A stretch of 8,469 nt of DNA, taken from positions 1 to 8,469 of the forward strand of contig JAEZKW010000055.1 in NCBI GenBank assembly GCA_023415375.1. The letters are read 5' to 3'. The position numbers and the translations under genes were made by a program. Numbering within the stretch: the stretch's first letter is position 1; the number at the start of each line of letters is the position of its first letter. Positions 1-6,194 of the stretch are shown in pieces. The notes under the pieces were generated by a model, which saw only the letters and a list, made by a program, of their open reading frames with translations, had not been told where the DNA came from and made no database searches. The stretch is from Bacillota bacterium (GTDB taxonomy: Bacteria; Bacillota; UBA4882; UBA8346).

Positions 1-1370
1 CCAATCTCAAGTAAATCCTCTTTTTGCGGATTGAAACCGGTGGTTTCAATATCAAGTACCACATACTCCAGTCCCTCAAGCAGCTCATCCGAGGCTCCCA
101 CCACGATCGGAACCCCATCATCCACCAAGTAACCTTCCACGCCATAGATCACTTTAATGCCGGCCTTCTTCGCCACACTGGCGACTTCCGGGAAGGAGTG
201 CACTACACCATGATCGGTAATGGCAACCGCCGGATGGCCCCACTTGGCGGCCTGTTTGACAGCTTCCGCCGCATCGACGGTCGCATCCATGGCGCTCATT
301 TTCGTATGCAGATGAAGCTCGATTCTTTTTTCAGTGGCTTCATCCTTCCTCTGCACAGTGGAAACGCTTGGCATAATATCGGACACCAATAGCACCAATT
401 CTTTGGCAAACGGGTCAAACTGCAAATTACCACGCATCAGCACCCATGAACCCTCATGAATTTTTTCTTCCAGGGATTCATTATTCCGGGAATTATTATT
501 TTGAGCCTCGCCATTCTTGGGAGTATAGTTACGCGGAAAAATTTTGAAACTCACCGAATCAGCATAATCGGTAATATCACCTAAATAGAATTTCTTACCA
601 GCCTTGGAAATGCGGGTTTCAAACCGGAAAATCTCACCCCTGACGATGACTTGTTCTTCTTCCTCTTGAAGCTGACGCAAAGGGGTGGGTTCCCCGCTGA
701 ATTTTTTCCCGAGGATCACCTCGGAGTTTCCGCTGTTACCCGCAGGTTTATTTTCTTTGGGAACGACCATTTTAGCGACGGATTTAACGAAAGCTTCATC
801 CTCCCGATGTCGCAAATCTTCAAAAGCCGGTTCGCCAAAATCACCTACTTCAAAACTGAGTTTTAAATCAGCCCAAACTGTATCTTTGATTAATTCAGCC
901 AATTCGGCGCTGCGCGCAGATAGATAATCAACGCCAGTCCTATTGCGGACCCGGATTTCCAGTAAATTGCCGGGCAATAAACGATACTTGGCTTCGGTAA
1001 GCCAACCATTGCTGCCGGGATATTTTGCAGCAGCGGCAACTAAAATCCTCTGCCAGTTTTGGTTCAAGCGTTCCTCTAACGGGGGTAAGTCGCGTTCGCT
1101 CAAAACCTTGATATGAACCTTGGAAAGACCTAGTACCATGGAACTGATGGCCTTTTCCAATTCCTCCGTTTGTTTGGGGGTGAGCTCGTTTTTAAGCACC
1201 AGGGAAATTTCCCACGACGAATCCTTGGTATTGACTAAGATTTGCGAGATTAGTCCCTCTTCCAGGATCGGTTCGATCGGAAAAGAAAAAGGGACCGTTT
1301 CAATCCCTTTAAATGCACGTAAGGAACGGTTATTGGGTTTGATTACATATTGTTCCGGCAGTGCGGACAT
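1..1370 (-). CDS. polC: DNA polymerase III alpha subunit, PolC type (N-terminal 456 codons; runs off left edge)
   Basis: This is the replicative DNA polymerase of low-GC Gram-positive bacteria, which carries its own proofreading exonuclease. The visible order matches PolC. Residues 1-220 are a variable N-terminal domain. An OB-fold region follows at about 230-335 (VIVRGEIFRFETR at 241-253). The PHP domain begins at about 349, with ELHLHT (351-356), ITDHG (384-388) and YGVEGYL (409-415). The inserted DnaQ-like exonuclease opens with LDIETTGF (439-446), whose D440 and E442 are metal ligands of motif Exo I. The remaining exonuclease, the second PHP half and the polymerase core (about 980 residues in full-length family members) lie outside the window. 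The ATG at 1370 is preceded by AAAAAAGGAG with a 7-8 nt spacer, which supports this start. The gene is separated from proS by 339 bp of repeats. No convincing promoter of its own was seen. Confidence 0.97.
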   Translation of the reverse strand, partial: MSALPEQYVIKPNNRSLRAFKGIETVPFSFPIEPILEEGLISQILVNTKDSSWEISLVLKNELTPKQTEELEKAISSMVLGLSKVHIKVLSERDLPPLEERLNQNWQRILVAAAAKYPGSNGWLTEAKYRLLPGNLLEIRVRNRTGVDYLSARSAELAELIKDTVWADLKLSFEVGDFGEPAFEDLRHREDEAFVKSVAKMVVPKENKPAGNSGNSEVILGKKFSGEPTPLRQLQEEEEQVIVRGEIFRFETRISKAGKKFYLGDITDYADSVSFKIFPRNYTPKNGEAQNNNSRNNESLEEKIHEGSWVLMRGNLQFDPFAKELVLLVSDIMPSVSTVQRKDEATEKRIELHLHTKMSAMDATVDAAEAVKQAAKWGHPAVAITDHGVVHSFPEVASVAKKAGIKVIYGVEGYLVDDGVPIVVGASDELLEGLEYVVLDIETTGFNPQKEDLLEI

Positions 1371-1435
1371 AGTGTAGACTCCTTTTTTAAATCAGTTGAA
1401 GTTTTATTTACAAACGTTCAAAAAGAATATATGAA

Positions 1436-1516
1436 CCACGAAACACACGAAAGGTCACGAAAAGAGGAAAGCCGATAAATCATTAATTTTTTCGTGAAAT
1501 TTCATGCTACTCGTGG
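1436..1516. repeat. CACGAAA inverted repeat, copy 1
   Basis: The left arm carries CACGAAA at 1437, 1446 and 1456, so the heptamer recurs every 9-10 bp. The right arm carries the reverse complement TTTCGTG at 1490, a degenerate TTTCATG at 1500 and TCGTGG at 1511. The outer ends CCACG and CGTGG match. The element could fold into a long imperfect hairpin around an A+T-rich centre. It encodes nothing visible and lies between proS and polC. Confidence 0.85.
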
Positions 1517-1557
1517 CTAAAAGATTTAAGAATTTATGATCGGGAAAAAACTATCGA

Positions 1558-1654
1558 CCACTAAATACACGAAAAAGCACGAAAAATGAATGTCGATTAT
1601 AATTGTGACATAAATTTATCGGTTTTTATTTCGTGTAATTTCGTGTTTTCGCGG
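1558..1654. repeat. CACGAAA inverted repeat, copy 2
   Basis: This is a second copy of the same design, 41 bp from copy 1. The left arm starts CCACTAAATA and has CACGAAA at 1568 and 1578, exactly 10 bp apart. The right arm has TTTCGTG at 1629 and 1639, again 10 bp apart, then TTTCGCGG at 1647. The centre (about 1590-1625) is A+T-rich and unrelated to that of copy 1, so the arms are what is shared. With copy 1 it fills most of the 339-bp proS-polC gap, where I see no gene. Confidence 0.85.
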
Positions 1655-1709
1655 TTCAAAAAGTTTTACGTCTTATCATCAAAAACATATAACTTGAGGT
1701 TAAGCAATG

Positions 1710-3422
1710 TCAATTATATTCAGCCAAACTCTTCTCAATAAAAGCCTTTGCTTTCTCCACCACTTGATCCAAGGGCCAGCGTTCCTCAACCCCGGTTTGT
1801 CTGTATTTGACCTCAGCTTCACCTTGAGCCAGACTTTTGGGGCCAATGGTGATTCGGAGCGGAATTCCGATCAAATCCGCATCCTTAAATTTTACGCCCG
1901 GTCTTTCATCCCGATCGTCCAATAAAACTTCGACTTTAGCATCATCAAGTTTTTGATATAATTCTTCCGCGACCGGCAATTGTTCCGGATTCACCGCAAT
2001 GATATGAACTTGATAGGGTGCAATGGCCATCGGCCATTTAATGCCGTTGCTATCATAGTTTTGTTCAATGGCAGCCGCCATAGTGCGGCTAACCCCGATT
2101 CCGTAGCATCCCATGACCATTAATTGGGACTGTCCCTTCTCATCTAGATACGTCGCACCCAGAGCTTTACTATATTTGGTACCGAGTTTAAAGATTTGCC
2201 CGGCCTCGATCCCTCTTACTTCTTTCAAACGGCCCTCACAGTGCGGGCAAGCTTCACCGGCCATAGCGGTTCTTAAATCGGTATAAGTAACATTCTTAAA
2301 GTCACGGTCTGGTTCTACATTCACTAAATGATACTCTGCTTCATTGGCTCCCACAACAACCCCGTGCATTTTCTGGACCAGATTGTCCCCAACGATCTTA
2401 ATGCGTTCATCGAGATTAACAGGCCCCACATAACCGACAGGCAGGCCAAAAACCTCCGCTAATTCTTCAGGCGGAGCCAGATATAATTTTTTGCAGTTCA
2501 AGAAATTGGCAAGTTTGATCTCATGAACCTGATCATTACCGCGGACCAGGACCGCTATATAACTGTCACCGGTGCCGTAAAAAAGCGTTTTTACAGTATT
2601 TTCAGGTGCAATCTTTAAAAAGTTACAGACCTCATCGATGGTCTTATATCCAGGGGTATGCACCTTCTCTATTTCTTTGACGTCCGCACCGGGGTTCACG
2701 GTCACTCTGGAAATCGCTTTTTCGACATCCGCCGCATAATTACAAGTATCGCAATAAAGGACCAGAGCCTCTCCGGCTTCGGCTAGAACCATAAATTCCT
2801 GGCTGCTGTTGCCGCCGATAGCCCCGGAGTCGGCGTCTACCGGCCGGAACCTTAAGCCGCAGCGGGTGAAAACTTTCGTATAGGCTCGGTACATTGCCTG
2901 GTAACTTTCTTCCAATCCGGCTTCATCCAGATCAAACGAATACAGGTCTTTCATAATGAATTCCCTGCCCCGCATCAAGCCAAACCGGGGCCGTACTTCA
3001 TCTCGGTACTTATTTTGAATTTGATATAAGCGTAAAGGTAAATCCCGGTACGAACGAACCTCGTTTTTAACAATCGTGGTAATCAGTTCCTCATGAGTCG
3101 GCCCTAAACAGAACTCACGGTGATGGCGATCTTTCAAACGGAACATTTCATCGCCATAAACCTCCCATCGTCCGCTTTGTTTCCATATTTCCGCCGGCTG
3201 AGTAATCGGCATTGCCAGTTCCTGGCCGCCTTCCCGGTCCATCTCTTCCCGGACGATTTTTGAAATTTTGGTTAAGACCCGCCATGCTAGCGGCAAATAG
3301 GTATACATCCCTGCCGCCGACTTACGGATCATTCCCGCCCGTAGCATCAGTTGATGACTGACGACTTCAGCCTCAGCCGGAACTTCCCGTAGTGTAGGCC
3401 CAAATAATTTCGATTGACGCAT
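1710..3422 (-). CDS. proS: Prolyl-tRNA synthetase, bacterial type with editing insertion
   Basis: This class II synthetase charges tRNA-Pro with proline in the cytoplasm. At 570 residues it matches the long bacterial form (E. coli about 572). The motif 1 region is around 35-76. Motif 2 is RDEVRPRFGLMRGREF (140-155). The YbaK-like editing insertion, which clears Ala-tRNA-Pro, covers about 225-395 and includes the segment at 260-308 ending EIKLANFL. Motif 3 is GCYGIGVSRTMAAAIEQ (438-454). The C-terminal anticodon-binding domain begins at about WPMAIAPYQVH (463-473). Two CxxC pairs (CDTC at 224-227, CPHC at 392-395) bracket the insertion. The ATG at 3422 has an ideal GGAGGT (3428-3433). It lies downstream of ispG and upstream of polC on the same strand, in the usual Firmicute order. 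No T-box leader was found in the 182-bp gap to ispG, so transcription probably comes from ispG or from a promoter I could not identify. Confidence 0.98.
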   Translation of the reverse strand: MRQSKLFGPTLREVPAEAEVVSHQLMLRAGMIRKSAAGMYTYLPLAWRVLTKISKIVREEMDREGGQELAMPITQPAEIWKQSGRWEVYGDEMFRLKDRHHREFCLGPTHEELITTIVKNEVRSYRDLPLRLYQIQNKYRDEVRPRFGLMRGREFIMKDLYSFDLDEAGLEESYQAMYRAYTKVFTRCGLRFRPVDADSGAIGGNSSQEFMVLAEAGEALVLYCDTCNYAADVEKAISRVTVNPGADVKEIEKVHTPGYKTIDEVCNFLKIAPENTVKTLFYGTGDSYIAVLVRGNDQVHEIKLANFLNCKKLYLAPPEELAEVFGLPVGYVGPVNLDERIKIVGDNLVQKMHGVVVGANEAEYHLVNVEPDRDFKNVTYTDLRTAMAGEACPHCEGRLKEVRGIEAGQIFKLGTKYSKALGATYLDEKGQSQLMVMGCYGIGVSRTMAAAIEQNYDSNGIKWPMAIAPYQVHIIAVNPEQLPVAEELYQKLDDAKVEVLLDDRDERPGVKFKDADLIGIPLRITIGPKSLAQGEAEVKYRQTGVEERWPLDQVVEKAKAFIEKSLAEYN

Positions 3423-3460
3423 AAAATACCTCCAATGAAATGTGTTGAAATATTTTAAAA

Positions 3461-3495
3461 AAGAATTCAGAATATAGAAGCCAGGAGCCAGAATA
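3461..3495 (+). repeat. Heptanucleotide tandem repeat tract, left arm of an inverted pair
   Basis: Five degenerate 7-bp units run AAGAATT, CAGAATA, TAGAAGC, CAGGAGC, CAGAATA. The segment 3465-3487 is the reverse-complement partner of 3609-3631, allowing for about 5 mismatches in 23 positions. The tract lies in the ispG-proS gap, upstream of proS. Confidence 0.7.
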
Positions 3496-3604
3496 AAATC
3501 ATTTTATCTAGCCTAGCTATTGTTTAGTAATCCTTATTCCACAATAATACAGGAATAGCTACTCCATACAAACATGAAACAAGAATGGGCTCATACAAGC
3601 GACT

Positions 3605-4690
3605 TCATCTCCTGGCTCCTGACTCCTGAATACTGGCTACTATCTTCTCCAACTCTTCTTTAAGCGCCTCCACTATCTGGTCTTCAGGCACTTTTTTAAT
3701 AATTTCTCCTTTGCGGAAAATCAAACCTTCCCCTTTGCCGCCAGCCACGCCCAGGTCGGCCTCGCGGGCTTCACCCGGTCCATTGACCGCACAGCCCATC
3801 ACTGCAATTTTTAACGGTTGATGGATACTTACGGCCAATTGTTCCACCTGATTGGCCAGAGATTCCAAGTTGACTTGGCAACGGCCACAAGTTGGGCACG
3901 AGACTACAGTTGCTCCAAAGCTTCGTAGTTGCAGTGCTTGCAAAATATCTTGTCCCACAGTAACCTCGCGCAAGGGGTCGCCGGTCAAGGATACCCTCAG
4001 GGTATCACCAAGCCCCTCCCAAAGTAAAGCTCCTAAACCCACAGCCGAACGTATCGAGCCTTTAAACCAGGTCCCGGCTTCAGTGATCCCGATATGAAAC
4101 GGGTAGTCACATTGCCGGGCTAAAAGTTGATAGGCTTCGATGGTAGCCGGTACGGAAGAAGCTTTTAAGGAAATTACAATATCCGTAAAATCGGCCTCTT
4201 CCAGCATCCGGATATGCCGGAGCGCACTTTCCACCATAGCCTCAGAAGCGGGACCATTGAATTTGTCCAAAAGGTCTTTCTCCAAAGAGCCAGCATTGAC
4301 CCCGATCCGGATCGGAATATTTCTTTCTTTGGCCTTACCGGCCAGAAGTTTTACCCGATCGACGCCCCCGATGTTGCCGGGGTTAATTCTCAATTTACTG
4401 ATACCCGCCGCGATAGCTGTCAGGGCCAGACGGTAGTCGAAATGGATGTCCGCTACCAAAGGCACATCGGAATTTTCACAAAAATAACGTAAATTATCCG
4501 CTGCCTCTCTGTCCGGAATAGCTAGTCGAACAATTTCACACCCGGCATCACTTAATTGATGGATTTGGTCCAGGGTCGTCTTCCGGTCGCGGGTATCGGT
4601 ATTGGTCATCGATTGGATCGATATCGGACTGCCGCCACCAATGGTTAACGGCCCGATGTGAACTGATTTGGTTATACGGCGTTCTTTCAT
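3605..4690 (-). CDS. ispG: 4-hydroxy-3-methylbut-2-en-1-yl diphosphate synthase (HMBPP synthase), IspG/GcpE
   Basis: IspG catalyses the penultimate step of the MEP isoprenoid pathway, converting MEcPP to HMBPP with a [4Fe-4S] cluster. The N-terminal barrel starts in the conserved manner (HIGPLTIGGGSPISIQSM, 11-28) and continues through VADIHFDYRLAL (79-90) and LRINPGNIG (100-108). The C-terminal cluster domain has SCPTCGRC (264-271) and VMGCAVNGPGEA (297-308). C265, C268, C300 and E307 correspond to the three Cys and one Glu cluster ligands known in the family. At 361 residues it is close to normal length (E. coli 372, B. subtilis about 377). The final residues, IQESGARR, are encoded by an intergenic-type heptanucleotide repeat and are probably not ancestral. 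The start at 4690 fits the family, although the ribosome-binding site is weak (AAGG about 17 nt upstream, TTGG closer). It has its own promoter at 4724-4752. Confidence 0.97.
   Translation of the reverse strand: MKERRITKSVHIGPLTIGGGSPISIQSMTNTDTRDRKTTLDQIHQLSDAGCEIVRLAIPDREAADNLRYFCENSDVPLVADIHFDYRLALTAIAAGISKLRINPGNIGGVDRVKLLAGKAKERNIPIRIGVNAGSLEKDLLDKFNGPASEAMVESALRHIRMLEEADFTDIVISLKASSVPATIEAYQLLARQCDYPFHIGITEAGTWFKGSIRSAVGLGALLWEGLGDTLRVSLTGDPLREVTVGQDILQALQLRSFGATVVSCPTCGRCQVNLESLANQVEQLAVSIHQPLKIAVMGCAVNGPGEAREADLGVAGGKGEGLIFRKGEIIKKVPEDQIVEALKEELEKIVASIQESGARR
3608..3642 (-). repeat. Heptanucleotide tandem repeat tract, right arm, inside the ispG 3' end
   Basis: Read on the minus strand there are five 7-bp units: TAGTAGC, CAGTATT, CAGGAGT, CAGGAGC, CAGGAGA. 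They encode the last 11-12 residues of IspG, up to the base before its TGA. The orientation is opposite to the tract at 3461-3495. Between the tracts, 3496-3607 holds an imperfect hairpin (AGTAATCCTTATTCC near 3526 against GGAATAGCTACT near 3553) but no gene. Confidence 0.75.
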
Positions 4691-4723
4691 TTTTTTCCAA
4701 GAAACCTTTCTTTTTCTGTAACG

Positions 4724-4752
4724 ATTATACCATTCATGCCGGGAGAAGTTAA
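4724..4752 (-). promoter_or_regulatory. Sigma-A-type promoter with extended -10, upstream of ispG
   Basis: On the minus strand the -35-like TTAACT (4747-4752) is followed by a 17-nt spacer and a perfect TATAAT (4724-4729). TG sits one base upstream of the -10, giving an extended -10. The expected start of transcription is near 4717, about 27 nt before the ispG ATG. It probably drives ispG and, by read-through, proS and polC. Confidence 0.7.
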
Positions 4753-4997
4753 GGGTGGGATGAGGGAATTTTTTATACCTTTATTATCTCAATTTTGTAC
4801 GGCTTAACTTTGACTCTATTCATCTATATCCGGATTCTTTACAGTGACTGGGCCAAACTGGCTCATTACTGGAACTGAGATACGTCCAAACTTTACGAAA
4901 TTGGTTAATCAGAGAAGGCTATTCTCATGTGACGTTCGACAATATCGTTGCTTGAGTTTATTATCCGCCAAATTACCTCACCTGCTTTATGCTAAAT
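4753..4997. other. Intergenic DNA without a supportable gene
   Basis: This separates the ispG promoter from the terminator of the next gene. It contains a short palindrome (GCCAAACTGGC, 4852-4862). It also has two overlapping short open frames, minus 4816-4908 (30 codons) and plus 4844-4999 (51 codons from a GTG). Neither has a usable ribosome-binding site. The dxr and rseP genes that often precede ispG in Firmicutes are not here. Confidence 0.6.
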
Positions 4998-5020
4998 AAA
5001 AAAAGCACCGAAGGTACTTT
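4998..5020 (-). terminator. Rho-independent terminator of the 137-residue gene
   Basis: On the minus strand AAAGTACC, a TTC loop and GGTGCTTT form a 7-8 bp stem with one G-U pair, followed by a run of T residues (about 4997-5003). The 5' side of the stem starts inside the TAA stop of the upstream gene (5019-5021). Confidence 0.75.
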
Positions 5021-5432
5021 AAGACAAACATTTTATAAAGTTTGTAAAGTCTACAATGTCTCCGCTATCAGAAGGCTTTTTTAGGATTTTTTCCGGTTTA
5101 TTTCTTTGAAACTGAATTCTCACCTCTTCAATCTCAGCCACAGGAGTACTGAAATAGTTAGTCTTATATGCTTTATAAATGTTAAATGGTTCAAATCTGT
5201 GAGATTCACTAGAAATTTGATTTGCAGATACAGAAACTTCTATCAAACGTTTATCAGTTAAAATTAAATAAGTTTCGGTGAAAGTTCTGTCTTCATTTTG
5301 TTTACAGTCAGATCTATAAAAAGCCTTTATACCATCTTCAGGCAAAATTCCTTCCCAAGCTTTCTTTTTAGATTCATTAAGTATGTAAGTGAAATGAGGA
5401 CTCGCAATTTTTAAAAAATCTTCTCTTGTCAT
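5019..5432 (-). CDS. Hypothetical protein, 137 residues, possibly PH-like fold
   Basis: I do not recognise this protein with certainty. It has no signal peptide or membrane segment and looks cytoplasmic and mostly beta-stranded. The core TETYLILTDKRLIEVSV (52-68) and the closing pattern of a beta strand (IEEVRIQFQRN, 101-111), a Lys-rich stretch with KKP, then an amphipathic helix (DIVDFTNFIKCL, 125-136) resemble bacterial PH-like domains, where a strand-rich barrel is capped by a C-terminal helix. That is a pattern-level inference only. The start is firm: GGAGGT (5439-5444) lies 6 nt before the ATG. It follows the small membrane-protein gene at 5498-5650 by 65 bp with no terminator between them, so the two are probably co-transcribed. 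The base composition is much more A+T-rich than in ispG or proS. Confidence 0.8.
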   Translation of the reverse strand: MTREDFLKIASPHFTYILNESKKKAWEGILPEDGIKAFYRSDCKQNEDRTFTETYLILTDKRLIEVSVSANQISSESHRFEPFNIYKAYKTNYFSTPVAEIEEVRIQFQRNKPEKILKKPSDSGDIVDFTNFIKCLS

Positions 5433-5497
5433 AATTATACCTCCACATTTTTATGGAAGTATTCCCCAAAGTATTATGTACAATCCTTAGATAACAA

Positions 5498-5650
5498 TTA
5501 ATTCCATTCTCTATTGGCGCCTTCCAGGTGATTTATTAGCATCTTATTCAGTTTCGTTAACCTTCTATTTGATAACATATAAAATAGATAATTGATCATT
5601 CCCCCAGCAATAATACCTATTAACAATACAACTGTTTCCTTTAAATCCAA
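5498..5650 (-). CDS. Small single-pass membrane protein, 50 residues (TTG start)
   Basis: This short gene reads MDLKETVVLLIGIIAGG over its first 17 residues, continues hydrophobic to about residue 27, and then has a basic tail (NRRLTKLNK, 28-36) and a polar end to N50. One transmembrane helix (about 7-27) with positive charges after it suggests the C-terminus stays in the cytoplasm. The start is TTG at 5650. It is chosen because a perfect GGAGGT (5656-5661) lies exactly 5 nt upstream and the frame stays open to TAA at 5498. The next gene on the strand begins 65 bp downstream, so this looks like the first gene of a two-gene operon. No family is recognised. Upstream, TTGAAA (5727-5732) with a weak CATAGA 17 nt later is the best promoter candidate, and I do not rely on it. 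Confidence 0.7.
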   Translation of the reverse strand: MDLKETVVLLIGIIAGGMINYLFYMLSNRRLTKLNKMLINHLEGANREWN

Positions 5651-5655
5651 TTTAG

Positions 5656-5661
5656 ACCTCC
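5656..5661 (-). promoter_or_regulatory. Ribosome-binding site that sets the TTG start of the 50-residue gene
   Basis: GGAGGT on the minus strand with a 5-nt spacer (CTAAA) to TTG. It is the main evidence that this short frame is translated. Confidence 0.75.
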
Positions 5662-5849
5662 TCAAAATATATTTGGATATTGCTACTTTAGCATTTTACG
5701 TTCGTCTATGACTGTCCGGTTCTGTCTTTTCAATAGAAAATTTGCTAATAAGAAAAATCTTTTGATTCCCTTGACCTTGTCCCCATATTACCAAATAAAA
5801 ACGAAATAATTACTAAATCCAATCACAAATTCCATATTTAATTCATAAA

Positions 5850-5877
5850 ATATTATCGTAGTCATAATCATACAAAT
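5850..5877 (+). promoter_or_regulatory. Sigma-E-like (sporulation, mother-cell) promoter of the Cys/Arg-rich gene
   Basis: ATATT (5850-5854), a 14-nt spacer, then CATACAAAT (5869-5877). The B. subtilis sigma-E consensus, from general knowledge, is approximately ATATT, about 14 nt, CATACAnT, so the match is close apart from the last -10 base. The predicted transcript would begin near 5884, ahead of the ribosome-binding site at 5913-5920. A chance match in A+T-rich DNA remains possible. Confidence 0.5.
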
Positions 5878-5912
5878 TCTTTATACGCACCCTATACCAT
5901 GTATATTAAATC

Positions 5913-5920
5913 GGGGGTGA
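5913..5920 (+). promoter_or_regulatory. Ribosome-binding site deciding the start of the Cys/Arg-rich gene
   Basis: GGGGGTGA with an 8-nt spacer to the ATG at 5929. The in-frame upstream ATG at 5899 has no Shine-Dalgarno sequence and lies about 15 nt from the predicted transcription start, so 5929 is preferred. Confidence 0.7.
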
Positions 5921-5928
5921 TAAACAAA

Positions 5929-6141
5929 ATGAACGAAAATGATTATTCTGCCCAAAATGAATATTCAGAAGTATATGATCTAGATATAGATAATAATGTA
6001 TATACAGACCAAGGCGGTTGTTTCTGGACCCCAAGAGGCCGTATATGTAGAGATCCTAGAAGAGGCATAGAATGTTTTTATCCAAGATTTGGAGGGCGTC
6101 CTAGTTGCCGTCCATTCAGGCCTGGATTTAGGCCTTTCTAA
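5929..6141 (+). CDS. Small Cys/Arg/Pro-rich protein, 70 residues; spore-coat-like or modified-peptide precursor
   Basis: The protein has two contrasting halves. Residues 1-28 are acidic and rich in Asn, Asp, Glu and Tyr. A Gly-Gly (29-30) follows, and then a strongly basic segment with four Cys at 31, 40, 49 and 60, eleven Arg and the repetitive end CRPFRPGFRPF (60-70). There is no signal peptide or membrane helix. Aromatic, Arg/Pro-rich tails of this kind occur in small spore-coat proteins, and the sigma-E-like promoter upstream fits that reading. The acidic leader, GG and Cys-bearing segment also resemble a ribosomally made, modified peptide precursor, but no modification or export gene is visible. 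The start at 5929 rests on GGGGGTGA 8 nt upstream. It is a monocistronic unit with a strong terminator 11 bp after the stop. No family is assigned. Confidence 0.75.
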   Translation: MNENDYSAQNEYSEVYDLDIDNNVYTDQGGCFWTPRGRICRDPRRGIECFYPRFGGRPSCRPFRPGFRPF

Positions 6142-6152
6142 ATATGATTCAG

Positions 6153-6190
6153 AAGGTGAAGTTGAGTTAAAAAGACTTCACCTTTTTATT
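6153..6190 (+). terminator. Rho-independent terminator of the Cys/Arg-rich gene
   Basis: A perfect 10-bp stem is formed by AAGGTGAAGT (6153-6162) and ACTTCACCTT (6175-6184) around a 12-nt loop. The sequence then continues TTTATTTAATTT. It begins 11 bp after the TAA. Confidence 0.9.
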
Positions 6191-6194
6191 TAAT

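Noticed and set aside
24..1377. Several plus-strand open frames of 71-122 codons opposite polC
   Set aside because: They are antisense shadows of the polC reading frame, with no ribosome-binding sites and no protein-like character.
3423..3604. Possible T-box leader ahead of proS
   Set aside because: Neither the conserved T-box sequence (AGGGTGGAACCGCG) nor a following terminator-antiterminator pair is present; the space is taken by repeats.
3852..4492. Plus-strand open frames opposite ispG
   Set aside because: Antisense shadows of a well-conserved gene; their composition is low-complexity and Arg/Ser-rich as expected from reverse reading.
4816..4999. Short open frames on both strands (minus 30 codons, plus 51 codons from a GTG)
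   Set aside because: There is no Shine-Dalgarno sequence, no recognisable product, and the two frames overlap antiparallel; a transposase or gene relic is possible but unsupported.
5899..5928. Upstream ATG extending the Cys/Arg-rich protein by 10 residues
   Set aside because: No ribosome-binding site precedes it, whereas GGGGGTGA is well placed for the ATG at 5929.
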